This document shows positions 57,576 through 64,000 of a DNA stretch of 64,000 nucleotides, in pieces. The notes under the pieces were generated by a model. The model was not told the DNA's origin. It saw only the letters and a program-made list of their open reading frames with translations, and searched no databases. Position 1 is the first letter of the stretch, and each line of letters starts with the position of its first letter. A program made the position numbers and the translations under genes. This stretch comes from Icerya purchasi (taxonomy: Eukaryota > Arthropoda > Insecta > Hemiptera > Monophlebidae): NCBI GenBank assembly GCA_039619475.1, contig CM077116.1:173691863-173755862 (forward strand), in the 5' to 3' direction.

Positions 57576-58870
57576 TTTTTTTTTTTTTTTTTTTTTTGGT
57601 CCGAACAATTGCAGTTTATTTGGCCGACAAGCTACGTTACAGTTAGATTTTGTTACGAAAAATTACTGGAGGTAGAAAAACAAGGAGTGACAAGAAAGGA
57701 GAGGAAATTCCATCCTACAGTAACACGTCTTATAATCCTTCTTCTTCGGCCGTAATTCCCCGTAGGAATATCACGGTCAAGATAACAACTTCATCACTAT
57801 TCGTTTCCATCCCTGGCGATTTCCGGCATCAAGGACGCATCTTGAAAATGCCCTCCGTGTTACAGCAAGTTGGAGCTCTGCCCTTTGATCGTACACTATT
57901 TATTTTCATCGTTCTTTCGATGCCATCATGTTTGCGTACTATGTAACCAAAAAATTCCATCGCACGTATCGCGGTACCTCCGTTGATAATCTGCGAGTTA
58001 CGCTGATTTCATCTAAAATGGATGCACTGGAACGTTTTCACATCCACGAAACTCGTAAGTAGTCGCCCCCGACACCATATTTCGAAACCATCTATGCGAC
58101 TATGTTCAGACTTTCTGATCGTCGTCCATGTTTCCGCGCCGTCCAGAAATATTGAAAAAGTCAGAATGCCTACAAGATGGACTTTAACGCTTTTTGTGGC
58201 AGAAGAAGAATAATCTTTGCATGTTCTGGTCAGTTCGACCATTGCACTGCTTGCCATCTGAATTATTCTTTTGATTTCACCTTTAGACCCTCCATTATTT
58301 TCCACCAAGGATCCCAAGTAGACGAAGCTTTCCGCCGTTTCATAACTGAGAATGATTTTCTTTACTTATTATGTTCTTCCTATCGGTCACCATCACCTTT
58401 ATTTTCCCGTTGTTTCCAGACCATACGATTTACTTATTTTTTCCAACTTCTTTAGTAATTGCCGCATCTCATCCATATCCGATTACGTCATAAGAAAACC
58501 GTAGATTTGATATTTTGAGCCCTTTCCAACCATCCAAGACTTTCTTCATTATATGTTCCCCTTTATAAATTAAACAATATGGGCGAAAGTGCACATTATT
58601 GTCTTACTTCTTTTTTTTAACAACAAACTCTTACGGATATTGGGTGATCGAGTTTTACAACATTGTGATGATACTCATATAGTTTTTGAATGATGTTTCG
58701 AGGCACCCATTTCCGTCTATACCTTTCAGAGCTTGTTCCGGATGACATTATCAGAAGCCTTCCGATAATCGACGAAACGTTGCACTTCGCTCCTTAATAT
58801 TCCCGGTTCTAATTCTAAATCCATCAGCGGTTGTGAGATCATCGGTGCTTGTTCATCATTGTGATAGTAT
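57576..58870 (-). pseudogene. RTE-like LINE relic
   Basis: The minus strand contains ILTFSIFLDGAETWTTIRKSE and HSRIDGFEIWCRGRLL (58317-58009), the conserved GAE-W and DAFE-W blocks after the reverse-transcriptase thumb. The continuation (INGGTAIRAMEFFGYIVRKHDG) corresponds to the GHIARRD region. Upstream, remnants of the reverse-transcriptase core (58870-58330) are heavily broken; no YADD is readable. A poly(T) run at 57576-57597 is the complement of a poly(A) tail. It may belong to this element or to a separate short insertion ending there. Confidence 0.72.
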
Positions 58871-59090
58871 GATTAATAATGCACTTCTTCTTCTTCTTCG
58901 ATTGTCACACACATTGTAGTAGTGCACTACATACATATATTCACGATGATAATTTAAATGCATAATTGTGAAGCGACACGTATAAATCGGCATTATAATA
59001 TCGGAAATGATTAGTTGTGTCGATTGTTTTAATTTAATTTGAAGATAGGCGGTAGCGGTGTGTTTCGGATGAACATTTTTAACTTTTATT
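58871..59090. other. spacer with (TTC)n tract
   Basis: A short (TTC)n run lies near 58885-58900. No gene was recognised. Confidence 0.5.
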
Positions 59091-59162
59091 GTCGTCGTGA
59101 TAGCCTAGTTGTTAAGTGGTTTCTGTCATGCGGAAGTCTCGAATTCGATCTCGAGCGACGAC
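59091..59162 (+). repeat. tRNA-Asp-like SINE head
   Basis: The 72-base segment has tRNA length and closes with a perfect 7-bp acceptor-like stem (GTCGTCG at 59091-59097, CGACGAC at 59156-59162). An A-box-like TAGCCTAGTTG and a middle CTGTCATGCGG resemble the anticodon arm of tRNA-Asp (GTC). The B-box part (CGAATTCGATCTCGAG) is mutated. It is more likely a SINE head or decayed tRNA pseudogene than a working tRNA gene, because the D and T arms do not pair well. Confidence 0.6.
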
Positions 59163-59520
59163 AGATATCATTACAATAATTCTAAAATAATCGCTAATGG
59201 AATCATATGAAAGGCAATGACAAATCATCGCGTATACATATCACATGCACGCTAGATAGTATACAGCAGACTCACATCGGGCTACATTTGTATATTAATA
59301 AATCAAACGATTACTAATCAATGCAAAGTGTTGCGTGTGTAGTCGCGTTTTGAATAATTACCGTGAACACTACGCTCATATCTGTACAACTAGAGTGTTC
59401 GCATAAGACAGTCACGACGCTCGCGATCAAGCAATACGACTTGAGTGATTACGAGTAACGTTGGCTACTTCCTTAACATCACAAAGTTCAGTTGTAAAAT
59501 TAAAAATTAAAAATAAAAAA
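59163..59520. other. SINE body or unassigned sequence
   Basis: No gene was recognised. It ends with AT-rich AAAATTAAAAAT units directly before the inverted repeat. Confidence 0.4.
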
Positions 59521-59895
59521 AAATAACCTCTTATTTATGCACTAAAAAGGTACAACTTTATTAGTGTGCAACTACCAGATACGCGTATCTTAACATTAAA
59601 ATCTGAAACTAGAAAATATTTTGAAATATAAAAGCGGGGGCCGCAGTTACAAAACTATATTCGGTGTCTGTATGGTATTGTGGTGCACAACAATGGAAAA
59701 ACATTAAATGATTGTAGTTTTGGCTTAGGATGTATTATAATATTAATAATTAATTATTATTCTGCAGTCCCCCCCCCTTTTTGTTTTGCAGAATATTTTC
59801 AAGTTTCAGATTTTAATTTTAAAATGCGTATCTGGTAGTCGCACACTAATAAAGTTACTTTGTACTTTTTAGTGAAGAAATAAAAGGTTATCTTT
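59521..59895. repeat. inverted repeat with ~130-bp arms
   Basis: Left arm 59521-59646 and right arm 59762-59895 are diverged reverse complements. Shared blocks include AAATAACCT, ACTAAAAAGGTACAA, CTTTATTAGTGTGC, CTACCAGATACGC and AAATCTGAAACT. A homopolymer C run (about 59769-59778) in the right arm pairs with a shorter G run in the left. The 115-bp spacer is unrelated. Confidence 0.85.
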
Positions 59896-60130
59896 AAAAC
59901 GTTTTTTTTTTTATTTTTTTTTATTTTTTAGTCTGGACTTTTTACTATTTCAATAAAAAACAATAAATTTAGAATTATATTTTATTCAATATCTTGATTA
60001 TAGGACATTTACAGAAATTTGTGTTACATTTTATTATTACATAATGGATCGCGTTCTTTCAATTATATTGTTTTTTGTTCTTTATACGATACATACGGAA
60101 TCCTCAGCACATGAAACACAATGTTTGACC

Positions 60131-60830
60131 AATAGCGCGATCTTTCCATTGATATATATCATATGACCGGAAATTTTTTTTTTTTTTTGCAACTTTTGAG
60201 CTTTCAGTGCTCCAAGGGTCCGATTTTAAAGTTGGAAACCCGAACGTTCCAAAGTAAAGAAATACACAAGGATGCGCATTTTTTTAACCTTGTTCAACAT
60301 TTTTTAGCTATAAAGATAAGGCACAAGCGAGGGGGCTGTACGTCCTTTTTTGTGCTTTTTTAAACTTTTAGTAAACTTCCAATGTTTCGTTAAGAAAATG
60401 AAATACGAGTTTGCTCCCGACAAGTAGCGCTCTTTCCAACAGTATATCATATGTCGGGAAAAAAAAATATTATTTTCTAAAAGTTCGAGCTTTCGGTGCA
60501 TTGAGTGTCAAATTTTAAAGTTGGAAACCCAGATGTTCCGAACCAAAGAAATATACATGCATGTGCATATTTTCAACCTTGTTCAAAATTTTTAGCTATA
60601 ATACTCGCGTCGCAAACAGGGAGCTACATATTAGATCTCGTGCTTTTTTGAACTTTTCGTAAACTTCGAAATGTGCTCTCGACAAATAACGGCTCTTTCC
60701 AACGATATATTACATGCCCAAAAAAAAAAAAAAAATTTCCAAAATTTTGTGCTTTCGACGCCGCGAGGGTCTAATTGTAAAGCCCCAAACTCAGATATTG
60801 CATAATATTGTATTGTCATCTGTAACAAGC
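60131..60830 (+). repeat. satellite-like tandem repeat, about 2.4 units
   Basis: The anchor (AATAGCGCGATCTTTCC and variants) starts at about 60131, 60422 and 60684. Units of about 291 and 262 bases share AAAGTTGGAAACCC, AAGAAATA(C/T)ACA, AACCTTGTTCAA and TTTAGCTATAA blocks. The same family lies inverted at 46985-47560. ORFs at 60304-60501 and 60631-60840 (-) are similar to each other only because the repeat units are similar. Confidence 0.85.
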
Positions 60831-62014
60831 ATTTCTGCAAAAGGATACTTTTTTAATTCATCGGGAAGTCGGTGAAAAATCGTTCGCGAGATTCGCCCCA
60901 GACAGAGAGAATGACAGACAGAATGACAAAGCGAGTTAAATAAAAGGCTATAAAAAATAGCCGCTGATGCGGAATAGCGAAAACAGAAGATAACGAAATG
61001 TTTCGATTCTTTCCAGTGCGACATTGGTCACGGTAACACGGCCGTGTAATGTAACTAAATGTAAGCGGGGGATAAATGGTTTTGAAATGTTGGTTGGGGC
61101 GGTTTGGTTGTACAAAATGTTAAAATTCAATAGTTCCCTCGTCAATGTCTTGATTTTTCTCCTGGCTGCAAAGCCTTTTTTAAAGTTGACCTTCTTTCTT
61201 GAAATTCTAAAAAGCTGCGGTGTGATTTTATACACGGTTTTCTGCTGATTCTCTGTAGACTAGTAAAGAGTAACGATTATCATGGATAAATTTGCACTTT
61301 TCTTCTTTTGCTGCCATTTCCTCCTACGACGTGCTAGATGCAGTTACGGAACTGAACTGCATAATTCTTAGACAGATGTTGATGTGAAGCAACCAATGAT
61401 TATTCTACGCAAACATTTCATCAGGGCAGTGGCCGTTTTTTTGTGGGCGCGATCAGACTAGCCATATTTTCCCATAGAGCAATAACAGAATCAGGTAGAT
61501 TATCTTCCTAGTTTCCCAGCTGAAATATTTCTCTGCAGATCGCAACTGACTCTGTGACAGTCGTTCATGATAATTTCGGCTTCTGGCATCTCATTGCATC
61601 ACTACAACATTGTGTAGCTTGCGTATTGAAGTTACCGCGCAACAACTTCTTGTACTAACATTATCTCAATGTTGTTAATTTCGGTCTCAATAGTTTGTTT
61701 TTTTTACGTTAATGCTACCTTTTTATCCGCTCTACTTTCACGCGGAATCTGTTGACAGTCGGCTTTATTCCTTTTATTGTAAATTTTAGTGCGGTCCGTT
61801 TGTTGCGAGGCAAGTATGTCAATGTTTTCATTTTTAGTGTCAAGATTTATATAGCAATTTAGCAAATAGAAAATAATACACGAAACGAACTTATCGAATT
61901 ATTCAGGAAAAAATGAAATTCATAATTTCGACAAGTATTCTAAGATCATATGTTTGTATTTCTTTAAATTACGCAAAAAGTAATTGAAACGGAAAAGTAA
62001 CCAATTAGGAGTAT
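60831..62014. other. no recognisable gene
   Basis: ORFs of 74-95 codons on opposite strands around 60948-61248 overlap and show no domain. The 61300-61800 part is of mixed composition and unassigned. Confidence 0.45.
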
Positions 62015-62512
62015 AAAAAATTATAGTTAAAAAATACTAAAACAACACGCTTTTATAGTAATGTGAACTAAAAAGTAAAAAATAATTTGTAAATATAAAG
62101 ATAATATTCAACAGTGATGAAAATTTCCCAAGCCGATATATTTGAAGTTATTCTAATAAGCTCAAAATGAGAATAAAGTAATTTACAACGAATTAACTTT
62201 AATGTAAAAGAAAGCGTGGGGTGCTTTTGATATCGATTGTTTATACTTTTTCTGTTATTTTTTAACTATTTATAGGTCGATTTAATTGATTAAATGTAGT
62301 AAGCACCCCACGCTTTCTTTTATATTAAAGTTAATTTGTTGTGAATTACTTTACTCTCATTTTGAGCTTATTAGAAAACTTCAAATATATCGGCTTGGGA
62401 AATTTCCATCACTGTTGAATGTTATCTTTATATTTAAAAATTATTTTTTACTTTTTAGTACACATTACTATAAAAGCGTGTTTCTTTTTAGTATTTTTAA
62501 ACTATAATTTTA
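62015..62512. repeat. long inverted repeat with 212-bp arms
   Basis: Left arm 62015-62226 and right arm 62301-62512 are close reverse complements over about 212 bases each, with few mismatches and small indels. The loop is only 74 bases. Long shared blocks include GCGTGGGGTGCTT at the loop side, CAACAGTGATG, CCCAAGCCGATATATTTGAAG and ACGCTTTTATAGTAATGTG. A transcript across it would fold into a hairpin of about 210 bp. There is no coding capacity. It could be a foldback/MITE-like element. Confidence 0.95.
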
Positions 62513-63481
62513 TTTAACATTTATTCTCAATAAAGTGCCGCAAAATCTCTAATTGTTCCCAACCAGCTATTTCCTTCTCTCCTATGCAAACACACAAATA
62601 TATAGCCTTTTTATGTTCGAATAGTAATTTCTCTGATTCGTTCTCGGTCTGACTAGCTGCTTTTTTACACTGCAATATATCGACCTTTTTCATGGAAATC
62701 TTTCATCCGCCGAACGGTTTTTATCTTTGTGGCCCAACTAAAATTCTTTGGCTTTATTATTTTTGGTCCGGAACACTACAACCGATTTATAATTTCTTTC
62801 AACATTCGTCACTAAAGTCGTTATTTTCTATCGCTAATTTTACCATTCTTATTAGCACTACCCTATTGCAAAGTAACACCCTTTTTTCATCGTGCCGACA
62901 TACTTCCTATGAAGCCAACAACGCATACAAATACTGGCTTGTACTATCCAAGGTTGGACTTGGGATTTCTCTTCTTAAATTATATTTCGTGCTTTACGTA
63001 CACTATTTACATTTTCTGACTCGTTAGACGTAAGGTTTAAGAATAATTTTCTTTCGTTGCTTAAAGATCTGTTATTTAATTACTTTACCGTGGTTCGTAA
63101 AAAAACAGAAGCATTAGACTGTAATACATTTAACCTAAGGTAAAGTTTAATAAAATAAATGACTTAGCGACATCTATAAAATCAGTTTCGAACCATATCA
63201 AGTTTTTGGTAAACAAAGGACATTGCACTTACCGATGATGTTTGTAACTTGCCGAAGGGGACATTGTTTTTCTCTTTTTTTTTTGATGATCCCGGTCAGG
63301 ACATTAGGACAAAATTATGAAATTATTGAATTGTCATCCAAAATGAATACGTATGTAAATTTTCAAATTATTCAGACGTCGGGAAGCCAGTGAAAATTGA
63401 TTTGTAAAATTCCATTACACACTTACATATTACTCATTTACGTACAGGTCAAGCTAATAAAAGCGTGTTAAAAATTACCTC
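62513..63481. other. unassigned; one uncertain ORF
   Basis: The ORF at 62692-63027 (111 codons) is hydrophobic and aromatic-rich. I cannot assign it and give it low weight. The rest is AT-rich with no recognised element. Confidence 0.4.
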
Positions 63482-64000
63482 TTTTTTCTTTTCTTTTTTT
63501 TTTTTTTTAATGGGTTCATCAACATGGACATTGGCCAAAGAACAATGGAACAGAGGGGCAAGAAAGACTCAGATACTTATACGATCAGAGAGCCGACAGA
63601 AAAGAATCAAGAGCTAGGATATTAAACGGAGAAGGAAAGGAGAGAATGAATGAAGCACCTAACACCATTGGGTTCCTTGGAGCCATCCGTGAAGATCGAA
63701 AAATGGTTGAGGAAAAAAGAACTAACGATTCTGTAGAAATTCTGATCTAACAACATGATGAACCATAGGCTTGGGAGGAACAGCAGAATAAATGCAGTTA
63801 ATCGGATTAAGAAAAGAGGAAAAATTGAAGGAAAATATACGAGTTTATCATGAGTGTAGATATATATGGAGAAAACTGGACAAGACGGCCTGCGATAAGA
63901 GATAGAATAGGAGTTTTGTTAGCAGAAAAAAAATGCTAAGATGATGCAGTTAAGAAAGGGGTAAGAGAGCAAGAGGAACAAAGCAACCGTTTGATGAGGA
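63482..64000 (-). pseudogene. I-group LINE fragment, runs off the window
   Basis: A T-rich run at about 63482-63508 is the complement of a poly(A) tail, next to the family-typical GAACCCATT ending. On the minus strand, HFSIFTDGSKEPNG (about 63710-63670) matches the RNase H start of the intact LINE, and upstream blocks match the region before RNase H. Most of the C-terminus after RNase H is missing, so the copy carries an internal deletion as well as frameshifts. Its 5' side continues beyond the window. Confidence 0.75.

Noticed and set aside
60304..60840. Two similar minus-strand ORFs (65 and 69 codons) as a small duplicated gene family
   Set aside because: Their similarity follows from the tandem satellite units in which they lie. 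Neither is preserved in the third unit or in the 47-kb block.
62692..63027. Hydrophobic 111-codon ORF as a possible chemoreceptor exon
   Set aside because: No recognisable receptor signature, clear exon boundaries or neighbouring exons.

Overview
The window looks like a transposon graveyard from an animal genome, most probably an insect. It is AT-rich, has no operon-like gene layout, and carries an arthropod-style set of mobile elements: several non-LTR retrotransposon (LINE) lineages, a BEL/Pao LTR-retrotransposon remnant, and piggyBac, hAT (ZMYM1-like), Tc1 and Tigger/pogo DNA transposons. A hymenopteran is possible, but the sequence does not prove it. I found no convincing host protein-coding gene, rRNA, canonical tRNA gene or CRISPR array.

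Layout. 0-7 kb: a broken piggyBac transposase, a tRNA-like SINE candidate, an RTE-like LINE tail, a (TA)n tract, a non-coding repeat with strong stem-loops, and a heavily decayed LINE. 7.5-13.5 kb: the best-preserved element, a full-length I-group LINE. It has two intact ORFs (560 and 1244 aa), a poly(A) tail and a 15-bp target-site duplication that matches exactly on both sides. 13.5-19.7 kb: an interspersed repeat (copy A), a long stretch with little recognisable content, a hAT pseudogene on the minus strand and a LINE scrap. 20-30 kb: an I-group fragment (-), an RTE-type LINE (+), a LINE ORF1 relic (+), an RNase H-bearing LINE tail (-), a BEL/Pao gag-protease relic (+) and a decayed Jockey-type LINE (+). 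31-39.4 kb: a resolved nested insertion. A roughly 5.3-kb Jockey/CR1-like LINE (+) lies inside an I-type LINE (-), whose reading frame resumes on the far side.

39.5-43 kb holds more I-group tails and an RTE tail. 43-49.5 kb is mostly unassigned, with a 122-bp-arm inverted repeat, a satellite-like repeat and a repeat with roughly 93-bp tandem units. 49.6-53 kb contains copy B of the interspersed repeat, split by an I-group LINE fragment and followed directly by a Tc1 element with TA flanks and terminal inverted repeats. 53.8-64 kb holds a Tigger pseudogene, an RTE-like relic, a tRNA-Asp-like SINE head, two more long inverted repeats (about 130 and 212 bp arms), a second satellite block and a final I-group fragment.

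How the parts relate. Almost all coding sequence belongs to replication machinery: LINE ORF1 nucleic-acid-binding proteins, ORF2 endonuclease/reverse transcriptase with or without RNase H, and DDE transposases. Only the 7.57-13.5 kb LINE still looks able to encode its whole machinery. The other I-group pieces are 5'-truncated relatives that such an element could have supplied. Relative ages can be read from the nesting: the repeat copies and the minus-strand I-type element are older than the LINEs inserted into them.
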